A stretch of DNA of 64,000 bases from Flavobacterium aerium (GTDB lineage: Bacteria > Bacteroidota > Bacteroidia > Flavobacteriales > Flavobacteriaceae): positions 62,001 through 126,000 of the forward strand of contig NZ_JARQWR010000009.1 in NCBI RefSeq assembly GCF_030766725.1, written 5' to 3'. How positions within the stretch are numbered: position 1 is the first letter of the stretch; each line of letters starts with the position of its first letter. Positions 18,937-27,402 of the stretch are shown here, in pieces. The notes below the pieces were generated by a model, which did no database searches, was not told where the DNA came from, and was given only the letters and a program-made list of their open reading frames with translations. Both the position numbers and the translations under genes were made by a program.

Positions 18937-19469
18937 GAACTATATACAAATTATACAAAATCAAAAATAAGTTTTTTATTTAATAATTTATGGATTATTT
19001 TGAAATATATTGATATTGTTTCCCCCTATTAACATTGATATAATACAAAATTAAGATTGGACTCTTGTGTAGTTCTTAATCGTTGCTTATGGATTAATGG
19101 AACATTTTTCTATTTTTAATATTTAAAATGGTATAAAAATGAATCGAACATTTTTTTGAAAATTTAACAAACCCCTATGGATATTGAGGTTCAAAAGCAT
19201 TTCAAAAAAATCGACAATAAAAATTCATTAGATTTTTTCATAAAAAGAGAGCGTTAAAAAAAAATTAAAGGAAATGAAAATATAACATTACTGTAGCTCA
19301 ATTATATAAGGGGAAGCAATAATTTTATGTAAAGAAGAAGTTACATTTTTTTTATTTTTTTTATTGAAATTTAAAGATTAATATTTTTTTATTACATTTG
19401 GTAGATAAGTTGTGGTTAAATAACCTTTATTAGAGTGTTTCCACAGTGTTTAATATTAATTTTTTATAA
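18937..19469. promoter_or_regulatory. Divergent intergenic region between the two T6SS arms
   Basis: This 533-base AT-rich gap carries no reading frame of note and lies between the start codons of the lipoprotein and the PKD protein. On the plus strand, TACATTTG (19393-19400) fits the -7 box. It is followed by the inverted repeat GGTTA/TAACC (19414-19425) and CTTTATTAGA (19425-19434), a 10-mer also found in the leaders of hcp1-3. On the minus strand, TAATTTTG (19046-19053) and TATTTTTG (18962-18969) are possible -7 boxes, without clear -33 partners. Confidence 0.5.
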
Positions 19470-20486
19470 ATGAGCAATGCTTCAAGAATAAAAACGCATT
19501 TTGATGTAAAGGTTATTATGCTGTTTGTTATTTTATTTGTTTTATCGTGTCTTTTATTAGCATTTAAGATCAATACTGCTGAAATATGCACTACAGAGGA
19601 ATTTGATGTAGAAACATCATCATACAAAGCAGGAGAGCTAATAACGTTTACAGATAATACAAAAGATGCATACCAATGGTTTTGGTCCTTTGGTGATGGA
19701 AGTGCTATGTCCTATAGATCCAAAGTTACACACGTATTTACTCAGCCAGGGAAATACACGGTGAAGCTATCATTAAATGATAATTGTACGGTAGAAAAAG
19801 TACTAACGATTTTGCCAAAGAATGATGTGATTGATGAGACAAAAATGCCGAGATTCACAGGTCCTAAAATGGCATACGTAGGTGATGCAGTTCATTTTAA
19901 GGATAGTACTGGGCATGCGAAATCTTGGCAATGGAGATTTGGAGAAGGAGAGAAAATTGATGCAATTGATAAGAACCCTACTTATACGTTTAAAACACCT
20001 GGAGAAAAGGTAGTTTCATTAATTGTTAATGATGACTATAAATATGTTAAGTCGTTCAAAATAAATGTGTATCCAGCTAAAAAGGATGACAGAGATTTAG
20101 TGTCAGAGCGTATCGAGCGTAATAGAAAAAATAGAATTGATCCAGTAGAAGATTACTTTAGTAAAATTCCGGATGCACCTACAAAAGCACCATTGAATAC
20201 TGAAGGAGTAAATGCTGAAGTTCCAGAAATTAATGAACAGAAATTAGGACAACTATTGATGGGAGTTTCTGAAAATAAATTGTCATATGATAAATTGGTG
20301 AAATACTTCTGTGAAGATCGTTTGCCAACCGTGCAAATGAAAAAAGGAGAAGTTATTTCTCTAAAATCATTGAATAATAATATTAGAGATAAACGAATAA
20401 AGATTAAAGAATTATCAATAGTTAAGAACAAAGAAAATTGTGTTACACTGATAACCATTGACTATCGATACAAAGCAATATTTTAA
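19470..20486 (+). CDS. tssP: PKD-repeat inner-membrane protein, TssP-like T6SSiii membrane-complex subunit
   Basis: A 338-residue protein: short cytoplasmic N-terminus, one membrane helix (about 13-32), two PKD domains (about 45-120 and 125-205; WFWSFGDGSAMS and WQWRFGEGEKI are the typical WxFGDG motifs), a linker and a C-terminal domain of about 90 residues. PKD domains are Ig-like and act as spacers or binding modules. With the first gene of the rightward arm divergent from the baseplate operon, it fits TssP of the Bacteroidota membrane complex. I am sure of the PKD architecture, less sure of the letter. Confidence 0.68.
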   Translation: MSNASRIKTHFDVKVIMLFVILFVLSCLLLAFKINTAEICTTEEFDVETSSYKAGELITFTDNTKDAYQWFWSFGDGSAMSYRSKVTHVFTQPGKYTVKLSLNDNCTVEKVLTILPKNDVIDETKMPRFTGPKMAYVGDAVHFKDSTGHAKSWQWRFGEGEKIDAIDKNPTYTFKTPGEKVVSLIVNDDYKYVKSFKINVYPAKKDDRDLVSERIERNRKNRIDPVEDYFSKIPDAPTKAPLNTEGVNAEVPEINEQKLGQLLMGVSENKLSYDKLVKYFCEDRLPTVQMKKGEVISLKSLNNNIRDKRIKIKELSIVKNKENCVTLITIDYRYKAIF

Positions 20487-20552
20487 AAGAGTAATATCTA
20501 CCCGAGAGTATTTTAATAAAATTTTCAACTAAGTTTAATAAAAATTGTAAAT

Positions 20553-21014
20553 ATGGCAAGTTTTTCAAATAGCTACGGAATTGGAGGGAATGAAGTAAAA
20601 CAGGAAGGACAAGAAAGTATCTTAGAGATCCCTCAAAACAAAACGCTGATAGCTCAAAAATTGACACCAAATACTCCAGTTAGACCTGAAATCGTTACTG
20701 GGTTAAAGAATATGGATGAAGTGTTTGAACATTTTGACCCAAAACTTAATGTCAATTTTGAGGATAATCAAGGTAAAACGGTGAGAGAGGAAGTTAAATT
20801 CCAAAGTATTAGTGATTTCTCAATCAAAGGATTGGTGAATCAAAGTCCATTTTTACTTGACCTTCAAACTAAAAATGAACAATACGAAAAAATGATTAAA
20901 CAACTGAAGACAAATAAAGTGTTGAAATTAGCGCTACAAGATCCTTCAGCGAAACAATCAATCATAGACGCATTAGAAGACCTAATTAAAGAAATTGAAG
21001 AAACTGATAAATAA
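20553..21014 (+). CDS. tssB: T6SS sheath protein TssB (VipA)
   Basis: TssB pairs with TssC to build the contractile sheath. The 153-residue protein shows the pattern of TssB: a central beta segment LNVNFEDNQGKTVREEVKFQS, the phrase SISDFSIKGLVNQSPFLLDL, and a C-terminal helix with KVLKLALQDPSAKQSIIDAL. It precedes tssC by 8 bases, as in nearly all T6SS loci, so the two are cotranscribed and made in equal amounts. Confidence 0.93.
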   Translation: MASFSNSYGIGGNEVKQEGQESILEIPQNKTLIAQKLTPNTPVRPEIVTGLKNMDEVFEHFDPKLNVNFEDNQGKTVREEVKFQSISDFSIKGLVNQSPFLLDLQTKNEQYEKMIKQLKTNKVLKLALQDPSAKQSIIDALEDLIKEIEETDK

Positions 21015-21022
21015 TTTATTTT

Positions 21023-22390
21023 ATGAAGAACCAAGAAAATTTACAATCTTCAGTATCTAATAGTAGAGAGCTAAAAGAAAACTCAAATCTTACGCTGGAA
21101 CAAAAGCTAGAATCTTTTATTCAGTTTGGAGGATTTGATTTGTTAGAAGGAGCTATTGAAGGTGTACAAAACTTAAATCCGAGTCGTAAAGCTCGTAGAA
21201 CAATATTTTTAAGTGAAAGTAATAAAAAATCAGAAAGAGATTCTTTAAAAAGAGTTCTAACATTATGGGCAGATACATTAAAATCTTCTGATAGTCTAGT
21301 AGATTTAGTGAATAACTGTGCGGAGCTTGCAGATACTGCAGAGTCTACTCTTAAGAAAAATCTAGCGACTGTTGTAAGTGAGTCAAAAGAGTTAGAAGAA
21401 AGTTATCGTACACTATCCTTATTCTTTAAGAATACTGAGGAAAGCAAAGTGAAAAATATCTCTATCATGAACGCGGAGTTAGATCAATTAAAAGATTTAG
21501 ATAACTCTCGTTTTATTGATAATATCCAAGAAGAATTAACGAATAGTTTTGACCGTTTGGACTTAAGAAAAAATTACTCACTTTTAGTTATACCAGGTTA
21601 TTTAGGTTCGAATAAGGTGATTGAGAAATGGGCAAAAATAGCATACGATAATAAAGTAATGTTAGTGACCGATTTCCAACATTTGGATGAACCGGATGAT
21701 GTTATGGAGATGTTTGAATTAGCAAACCTTACAGGTGGAGATACATACAGATCAAATGTTATTATGACTTGTAACTGGTTAGTAGGTAGAGGGAAACACG
21801 ATGAAATTGATGAGCAAGATCATTTGTTTATTCCACCATCAACAGCCTTAGCAGGTAAAATCTATAATACTTTAATGTCTCAAGTTACTGCAGGTAAGAA
21901 ATTTGGGGGAATTAATGAAGTAGATGGAGTTAAGTTTGACCTTAAGAAAAGTGAAATTGCCGATTTAGAGCATTTAGGGTTAATCCCAATGGTGAATGAA
22001 TATGGTAAAGTAATGGCTTTCTCAGGTAAAACTTTATTCAATGGTGATAACTTAGGTTTACAAACTTATTCAGTTGTACGTGTATTTGATTATGTAACAA
22101 AAGTAATGATGGACTTTTTGAATCGTCGTGCTTTCGAAAACTTCAATGCTAAAACAAGAAAAGAAATTCTTGGACAAATTGTTAAGTTCTTGGACAATGT
22201 ATGTGGTCCAGATAAATTGATCGAAGATTTTGAAATTAAAAAATTCGAGCAAGATCCAAATCAAAAAGATCGTATTTTCTTAGATATCCGATTAAAACCA
22301 TATTTTCCTGCAAAAAACTTCCTTATTAAAATGGATGGTCAAAAAGGAGATGAAGGTAATGAATGGGATACTGAATATGCAGAACAATAA
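21023..22390 (+). CDS. tssC: T6SS sheath protein TssC (VipB)
   Basis: A 455-residue large sheath subunit. It has an N-terminal helical part (residues 1-130), the conserved core around LDLRKNYSLLVIPGYLG and AKIAYDNKVMLVTDF, and the C-terminal domain that includes VCGPDKLIEDFEI. TssC carries the TssH-recognition region in its N-terminal helices and lines the sheath. The gene ends at a strong terminator, separating the sheath operon from the hcp series. Confidence 0.92.
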   Translation: MKNQENLQSSVSNSRELKENSNLTLEQKLESFIQFGGFDLLEGAIEGVQNLNPSRKARRTIFLSESNKKSERDSLKRVLTLWADTLKSSDSLVDLVNNCAELADTAESTLKKNLATVVSESKELEESYRTLSLFFKNTEESKVKNISIMNAELDQLKDLDNSRFIDNIQEELTNSFDRLDLRKNYSLLVIPGYLGSNKVIEKWAKIAYDNKVMLVTDFQHLDEPDDVMEMFELANLTGGDTYRSNVIMTCNWLVGRGKHDEIDEQDHLFIPPSTALAGKIYNTLMSQVTAGKKFGGINEVDGVKFDLKKSEIADLEHLGLIPMVNEYGKVMAFSGKTLFNGDNLGLQTYSVVRVFDYVTKVMMDFLNRRAFENFNAKTRKEILGQIVKFLDNVCGPDKLIEDFEIKKFEQDPNQKDRIFLDIRLKPYFPAKNFLIKMDGQKGDEGNEWDTEYAEQ

Positions 22391-22408
22391 AAGATTTAAA
22401 TTCTATAC

Positions 22409-22434
22409 AAAAAGCGACATTAGTGTCGCTTTTT
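22409..22434 (+). terminator. Terminator after tssC
   Basis: An 11-base perfect stem AAAAAGCGACA / TGTCGCTTTTT with a 4-base loop TTAG and a T-run. It would end the tssP-tssB-tssC transcript. Confidence 0.88.
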
Positions 22435-22538
22435 TTTGTGACCTTAATTATGTATAATTACATATTATAGGAATTTATTTACCATTATCTTATCCTAATG
22501 TAAAATTTGTGATAAATTTCATTTTTTTTTGTATTTTT

Positions 22539-22631
22539 TTTGAAAATTAATTTTCTTTATTATAAATTCGTAACTCAATCTTTATTAGATATTTTTTGGT
22601 ATTTATTTTTTAACCTTAATTTTTTATTATT
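22539..22631 (+). promoter_or_regulatory. hcp1 promoter and conserved leader
   Basis: TTTG (22539-22542), 20 bases, then TAAATTCG (22563-22570). Six bases after the -7 box begins AATCTTTATTAGATATT (22577-22593), the start of a leader that is nearly the same in front of hcp2 and hcp3. The leader continues with TTTTTAACCTTAATT (about 22608-22622) and ends at the ATG. No Shine-Dalgarno sequence is present. Confidence 0.7.
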
Positions 22632-23018
22632 ATGTCATTTAAAGCAAGATTAAAAGTTGCAGGTCAAGAGTTTAATATTCTTACAGCAATGTACGATTTG
22701 CATCAAGATGTTGATGCAACAGGGCGTCCCTCATCGATTACAAGAGGAGGAAGATTAACTATTAGTGTAGAATCTACTGGAAGTTCATTCTTTTTTGAAT
22801 GGATGACGAACAATTTCGAAAGAAAAGATGGTCACATTCAGTATATTAAGCGTGATACTGACGCAACTCTAAGAGAAACAAAATTTGAAGAAGGTTACTT
22901 GGTGAAGTACAAAGAAGAGTTTGATGCTAAAGGAGCAAATCCATTAGTTGAAACATTCACGATTTCAGCAAGAGTAATGAATAGTGGAAATGGAAGTCAC
23001 ACAAACGAGTGGGTATAA
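22632..23018 (+). CDS. hcp: T6SS tube protein Hcp (TssD), copy 1
   Basis: Hcp hexamers stack into the inner tube that the sheath propels outward. This 128-residue protein is one of three closely related copies. All contain GRPSSxTRGG, FFFEWMTNNFERKDG, IKRDTDA and FDAKGxNPLVExFTIS. It differs from copy 3 in about a quarter of positions by eye. Hcp in T6SSiii is known from Bacteroidales as a family of about 128-130 residues. It has its own promoter and a terminator, so it can be expressed alone at high level. Confidence 0.93.
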   Translation: MSFKARLKVAGQEFNILTAMYDLHQDVDATGRPSSITRGGRLTISVESTGSSFFFEWMTNNFERKDGHIQYIKRDTDATLRETKFEEGYLVKYKEEFDAKGANPLVETFTISARVMNSGNGSHTNEWV

Positions 23019-23046
23019 ATTTCACGAAATAAAATTATTTTAAAAG

Positions 23047-23078
23047 AAGGATGTGTAGTTAGTACACATCCTTTTTTT
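23047..23078 (+). terminator. Terminator after hcp1
   Basis: A 10-base stem AAGGATGTGT / ACACATCCTT with a 7-base loop and T-run downstream of hcp1. Confidence 0.85.
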
Positions 23079-23164
23079 ATGGCATAAATATGTTTTTAAT
23101 ATTAAGATATTATTAAAAAGTGCTGATTATTAGGGTTTTAATTTTTAATTAGATAAATTTTATT

Positions 23165-23233
23165 TAAATTAGAGGCTTAATCTTTATTAGATATTATTTG
23201 GTATTTATTTTTTTAACCTTAATCCTTATTACT
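23165..23233 (+). promoter_or_regulatory. hcp2 -7 box and conserved leader
   Basis: TAAATTAG (23165-23172) is in the position of the -7 box; exactly six bases later AATCTTTATTAGATATT (23179-23195) starts the same leader as in hcp1. No good -33 TTTG is seen, so this promoter may be weaker. Confidence 0.55.
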
Positions 23234-23620
23234 ATGTCATTTGCATCAAAATTAAAATTGGATGGAAAAGAAATGAACATTTTATATGCTTCATATGATT
23301 TACATCAGGAGGTTGACCAAACGGGTCGCCCATCTTCCGTTACACGCGGAGGTCAAATTAAACTAATTGTGGAATCTACAAATGATTCGTTTTTCTTTGA
23401 GTGGATGACGAACAATTTTGAAAGAAAAGATGGTTCGATTCAGTATATAAAACGCGATACTGATGCAAAACTAAAAGAGTTAATGTTCAAAGAAGCATAT
23501 ATGGTGAACTATGAAGAGGAATTTGATGCAAAAGGAGAAAATCCTTTGGTAGAATCATTTACTATTTCAGCTCGAGAAATTAATTTTGGTACAGGTGGCC
23601 ATGTTAATTTATGGGTTTAA
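23234..23620 (+). CDS. hcp: T6SS tube protein Hcp (TssD), copy 2
   Basis: A 128-residue Hcp; the ATG at 23234 (MSFASKLKLDG) aligns with the starts of the other copies. It shares the core blocks GRPSSVTRGG, FFFEWMTNNFERKDGSIQ and FDAKGENPLVESF but has a more acidic middle (FKEAYMVNYEEEF). Placed between hcp1 and hcp3 with its own leader and terminator. Multiple Hcp copies may serve different effectors. Confidence 0.92.
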   Translation: MSFASKLKLDGKEMNILYASYDLHQEVDQTGRPSSVTRGGQIKLIVESTNDSFFFEWMTNNFERKDGSIQYIKRDTDAKLKELMFKEAYMVNYEEEFDAKGENPLVESFTISAREINFGTGGHVNLWV

Positions 23621-23640
23621 ACCTTATATGTAAGCTATAA

Positions 23641-23667
23641 AAAAAGAGGATATAATATCCTCTTTTT
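23641..23667 (+). terminator. Terminator after hcp2
   Basis: A 12-base stem AAAAAGAGGATA / TATCCTCTTTTT with a 3-base loop and a T-run. Confidence 0.85.
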
Positions 23668-23802
23668 TTATGAGATAAAGTTCCTTGTTTATAACGTTAA
23701 TTTTTTATTGTAAGTAAAAAAATGTTAAAATAAAGAAAAATGAATTTTAGAAATAAATTAGGTTTAATAAACCGTTAAATGGTATTGATTTGCAATGAAT
23801 TG

Positions 23803-23896
23803 TTTGGCAGTTAGAAAAGTTTGCGCTATATTCGTTTCTTAATCTTTATTAGATATTATTCGGTATTTTTATTTTTAACCTTAATTTTTTATTATT
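23803..23896 (+). promoter_or_regulatory. hcp3 promoter and conserved leader
   Basis: TTTG (23803-23806), 20 bases, TATATTCG (23827-23834), then after six bases the conserved leader AATCTTTATTAGATATT (23841-23857). The match in spacing to hcp1 is exact. Confidence 0.72.
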
Positions 23897-24283
23897 ATGG
23901 CATTTAAAGCACTTCTAGAAGTAGGTGGAAAGACACTTAATATTCTTTACACATCTTACGATTTACACCAGGATGTAGATCAAACAGGCCGCCCTTCTTC
24001 TATTACCCGTGGCGGTAGAATAAATTTAGTAGTAGAATCTACTGGTGATTCATTCTTCTTCGAATGGATGACAAACAATTTCGAAAGAAAAGACGGTTCA
24101 ATTAGATTTATTAAACGTGATACAGATGCAACTTTGAAAACACTTGGTTTCAAAGAAGGTTATTTGGTTAAGTATAAAGAAAATTTTGATGCAAAAGGAA
24201 ATAATCCTTTAGTTGAATCTTTTACAATTTCTGCAAAAGAAATTGCAATGGGAGGTGGCGAGCATGTTAATATGTGGGTATAA
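23897..24283 (+). CDS. hcp: T6SS tube protein Hcp (TssD), copy 3
   Basis: A 128-residue Hcp with the same conserved blocks as copies 1 and 2 and the C-terminus GGGEHVNMWV. No terminator is evident after it; the next gene starts 96 bases later, so hcp3 may be cotranscribed with the divergent hcp4 and the toxin-like gene. Confidence 0.92.
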   Translation: MAFKALLEVGGKTLNILYTSYDLHQDVDQTGRPSSITRGGRINLVVESTGDSFFFEWMTNNFERKDGSIRFIKRDTDATLKTLGFKEGYLVKYKENFDAKGNNPLVESFTISAKEIAMGGGEHVNMWV

Positions 24284-24379
24284 TCTTATAAATTATATTT
24301 TCTAAAACGAAGAGATAGACTGTTTTTACATACTCTATTGCTTTGTTGGACTTTATTTTTAACTAAATATCTATTTACT

Positions 24380-24775
24380 ATGTCTTTTTTAGCTAAGCTT
24401 GAAATTGATGGAGAAGAGATGAATGTATTGGAATTTCAATGCACTCTTGCTCAGGATACCGATAAAAGTGGTAAACCATCTTCAGACCCAGTTGGAGGAA
24501 AACTTCGCCTTGTTATTGAATCAACAAAAAGTGTAATGCTTTTTGATTGGATGATAAGCACTTCTCAAACTAAGAACGGAGTATTGACTTTTTTCAGAAG
24601 AGATGCAATCTCGAAAATGAGAGAATTGCAATTCAAAGATGGATACTGCATCCGTTATGACGAACTTTTTATTTCGTACAACGATATGCCTATGCGTACA
24701 GAAATTCTAATTTCATCAAAAGAAATTACGATGAATGGATCTGTCTTCAGTAGAAATTGGCCGTTGAAATTTTAA
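24380..24775 (+). CDS. Divergent Hcp (copy 4), candidate carrier of the toxin-23 protein
   Basis: A 131-residue Hcp-family protein starting MSFLAKLEIDGEEMNVL. It keeps the family frame (GKPSSDPVGGKL, LFDWMISTSQTKNG, FFRRDA, ILISSKEI) but lacks the ERKDG and FDAKGxNPLV blocks of copies 1-3. The gene ends nine bases before the toxin-23-like gene, so the pair looks like a dedicated Hcp with its cargo. It does not have the conserved hcp leader. It could form a cap or mixed ring in the tube. Confidence 0.82.
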   Translation: MSFLAKLEIDGEEMNVLEFQCTLAQDTDKSGKPSSDPVGGKLRLVIESTKSVMLFDWMISTSQTKNGVLTFFRRDAISKMRELQFKDGYCIRYDELFISYNDMPMRTEILISSKEITMNGSVFSRNWPLKF

Positions 24776-24784
24776 GGTACAGTT

Positions 24785-25744
24785 ATGGATGAACTTAATG
24801 TTCAATTCTTTGTCGGTATTACTTATAATTTTGGGGCAAAGAAAAATTATTTCAGCGGTACAGCAGGAGTAGGAGTCAGTAAGAAAATGAACTTTGTAGA
24901 GCCAGGTGTAAATTTGGCTGTAAACTTCTATAATGGAGGTTTAGGTGCGCTCCCTGATAAGAATTCGATGTATTATGATGCTGTTTTAACAGGGAAGTTA
25001 ACTGCTGGAGCCGGTAAGGGTAACCCAATGGATATTTATCCTTTGCATGTTGATAGTGGCACTGGACTTACAGATCGCTATAAGTATTCTGCAACAGTAG
25101 GAACAAATCTTATTTTCAATAATCACGGTAGAAATCAACAAGTTGGTTTTGTTCAGTTAAGAGCTCAGAATTTCAGTTTTCAAACCTATAATGATTTTCA
25201 AATAGGTAAGAAAGTTGGGCTTACTGACGGATATGACCGTTGGTGGACAGGTGGAGGGAACTTTACATTTGGATCCAAAAATAGTCCCTATCAAATGGTT
25301 ATTGCAAGTGATGTATTTACTGCTGATACAGATGTACAACCTCGATCTTCTCATTTTGAAAATGGAAAAAAAATATCTTCTGATGAAATGAAATTAGATC
25401 AGTTTGAGAAAAGTATACCATTGCCAAAAGGAGAAGGAGATTTAATGTATCGCTTATTTGATCATAAAACGAACCTTGCATCAGAACTTACCCAAGACTA
25501 TTTAGACGAATATAGAGGTGGTACGTCATGGAAAGCCGAAGCACATTCTTTTGATTTGAACCAAGGAAGAACATCTTTCAGGTTGAGAACACCAGAAGGT
25601 CAGTTTGGCGTGAACGGTTATGGAGGATCACACATGTGGTCTCAAAATGCAATTCACATTCCAATGAACTTCCATATTATTCCGTCAACACGTGAAAATC
25701 ATTGGGAAGTACAAATGGGACCAAGGACGGGTAAAGGCTTTTAA
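24785..25744 (+). CDS. Candidate T6SS effector, polymorphic toxin type 23-like
   Basis: A 319-residue protein without a signal peptide. The N-terminal part (GTAGVGVSKKMNF, GVNLAVNFYNGGLG) and the Gly/Phe-rich, beta-strand-like middle (FTFGSKNSPYQMVIASDVFTADTDV) resemble the bacterial toxin 23 family found at the C-terminus of polymorphic toxins. Biochemical activity of that family is not established, so none is claimed. It follows a divergent Hcp by nine bases and its stop is followed one base later by the start of a lipoprotein gene, the classic carrier-effector-immunity order. The alternative is a beta-barrel-like structural protein, but no signal peptide supports that. Confidence 0.65.
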   Translation: MDELNVQFFVGITYNFGAKKNYFSGTAGVGVSKKMNFVEPGVNLAVNFYNGGLGALPDKNSMYYDAVLTGKLTAGAGKGNPMDIYPLHVDSGTGLTDRYKYSATVGTNLIFNNHGRNQQVGFVQLRAQNFSFQTYNDFQIGKKVGLTDGYDRWWTGGGNFTFGSKNSPYQMVIASDVFTADTDVQPRSSHFENGKKISSDEMKLDQFEKSIPLPKGEGDLMYRLFDHKTNLASELTQDYLDEYRGGTSWKAEAHSFDLNQGRTSFRLRTPEGQFGVNGYGGSHMWSQNAIHIPMNFHIIPSTRENHWEVQMGPRTGKGF

Positions 25745-25745
25745 G

Positions 25746-26321
25746 ATGAATAAAATCATTCTATACTTGGTTGCTTTATTAGTTTGTTCAAGTTGTGAAT
25801 CTGTCGGTATGTTTGCAAAAAAAGAAGCTACAAAAGAAGAATACAAATACTACAATAAAGAATTTGTATTACCTGCTGGTAGCCTTTTGAAAACAAATGG
25901 CATATACGTCAAATCAACCCTTGAAAAATTTGAGTATTCTAAAAAAAACTACGATAAATATTATAAAAATAACCCGCACCCCGCCATTGGAAATAATGTG
26001 CCAAAAAATGATACAATAATCCAGTATTACAGATGGTATTATTATAAGTTTTCTAATACTGGACAATGGATGACTTCTGGGGGATTCTATAGCAAAGAAA
26101 ATATGCTAAAAGATGTAAAAAACTTTGAAAAAGAAGGAGATTACTCGATTTATAAAATAAATAATGATATCGTGGAAATGGAATCCTATAACTGGTATAG
26201 AAAAGATTTTACATATCAAACAGCAAAGCTAAAAGGAGACACGCTTTATGTAAGAGGAGGAACAAGTACAGAAAACCAACAAGTCAATGGAGTTCCGTAT
26301 ATATTCTATCCGATGAATTAA
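25746..26321 (+). CDS. Lipoprotein, candidate immunity protein of the toxin-23-like effector
   Basis: A 191-residue lipoprotein starting MNKIILYLVALLVCSSC, with a lipobox at VCSSC. The start is the ATG one base after the toxin stop codon; a longer frame from 25692 would bury the lipobox. The mature part is rich in Tyr, Lys and Asn with no known domain. Gene spacing suggests translational coupling with the effector. An immunity role is inferred from order and localisation only. Confidence 0.7.
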   Translation: MNKIILYLVALLVCSSCESVGMFAKKEATKEEYKYYNKEFVLPAGSLLKTNGIYVKSTLEKFEYSKKNYDKYYKNNPHPAIGNNVPKNDTIIQYYRWYYYKFSNTGQWMTSGGFYSKENMLKDVKNFEKEGDYSIYKINNDIVEMESYNWYRKDFTYQTAKLKGDTLYVRGGTSTENQQVNGVPYIFYPMN

Positions 26322-26352
26322 TTATTGATGCTCTTTACACTATATTAATAGT

Positions 26353-27270
26353 ATGCCTACAAGCAAAACAATATATAAAATTTTGATTTTTTTTTGGATT
26401 ATTTATGCATCTAATGCATATTCTCAATCTAGAAAATATCAGAAAGAAGATTTAGACAATGCCTATAAGGAAGCAGCTATTATTGAAAATAAAGAACTTT
26501 CAGAGAGAATTAAAAAATTTCCTGAAAAAGCCAGAATAATTAATAGAGAAATAGCTCAAGCAGTTCGAGAAAATAATTATATCAAAGCCATTCAACTGAC
26601 TAAAAAGATGGACAGTATCCATCCTAATAACTCGGATATCCAGCATTTTTTGGCAAAAATGTATGTGAAAATTGGAGAAGTCAATTCTGCCCAAATGACG
26701 TTTGAGAAAGCAATTCAACTAAAATCAGGTAATAGATGGATATATTCCAATTATGCCACTTTTTTAGCGGAAAAAGGTGAAATGGGAAAGGCATTAGAGG
26801 TTTTAGCGGAGACAAATAAATTATTTCCGGACTGGAGTATAGCCTATAATATAATTGCCAGTATAAAAATACATCAAGGAAAATTAGATCAGGCAGAAAA
26901 AAATTATGATTTAGCCCTGAAAAGAGAACCTAAAAGTGCCTTGATAATAACAAATAGTGGTGATTTATATTATGAATTAGGAAAGAAAGAAAAAGCATTG
27001 GAACGTTATCAAGAAGCACTTGCAATTCAACCCAATTTCATACCAGCTTACCTTGGAATGGCAGAGGTTTATCACGATAAAAAAGAGGATGAAAAAATGA
27101 TGAGAGCATTAGATTCATGTTTAACAATTCATCCTCAAAATATAGATGCTTTAATTTTTAAGAGAGCGTACTATGTAGAAAAAAATAAAATGATCGATGC
27201 TTGCACTATTAATAATAGTATCAGTGCTATAGATCAAAGTTTGAAAGATTTAACATTAAGATGTAATTAA
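26353..27270 (+). CDS. Secreted TPR-repeat protein in the T6SS locus
   Basis: A 305-residue protein with an N-terminal signal peptide (about residues 1-24, cut after YSQ) and about six tetratricopeptide repeats from residue 60 on, with the usual A-x-x-x-Y/L-x-x-x-G/P-x-x-x-A spacing (for example AEKNYDLALKREP and ALERYQEALAIQP). TPRs mediate protein-protein contact. It would act in the periplasm or outer membrane and may be part of the immunity to the upstream effector, or a T6SS accessory protein. No enzymatic motif. It is the last gene before vgrG. Confidence 0.8.
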   Translation: MPTSKTIYKILIFFWIIYASNAYSQSRKYQKEDLDNAYKEAAIIENKELSERIKKFPEKARIINREIAQAVRENNYIKAIQLTKKMDSIHPNNSDIQHFLAKMYVKIGEVNSAQMTFEKAIQLKSGNRWIYSNYATFLAEKGEMGKALEVLAETNKLFPDWSIAYNIIASIKIHQGKLDQAEKNYDLALKREPKSALIITNSGDLYYELGKKEKALERYQEALAIQPNFIPAYLGMAEVYHDKKEDEKMMRALDSCLTIHPQNIDALIFKRAYYVEKNKMIDACTINNSISAIDQSLKDLTLRCN

Positions 27271-27402
27271 TAAAGATTATTTGTTTTTGGTCAAAAAGCA
27301 AAACAAGAAAGTTTCTTTAAGTTTATCATGCGTTTTTAAATGATAATTGAGGAATAAATTATAAAGTTTACAGAGTCATAAATTGCTTTAATACTTATTA
27401 TT

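Noticed and set aside
19261..19330. Possible small RNA in the divergent T6SS gap
   Set aside because: No hairpin with a T-run and no conserved core is visible; the region is merely AT-rich.
22577..23896. The repeated hcp leaders as a possible CRISPR array or mobile repeat
   Set aside because: There are only three units at 600-bp spacing, each fixed to a start codon of a paralogous gene, so they come from gene duplication.
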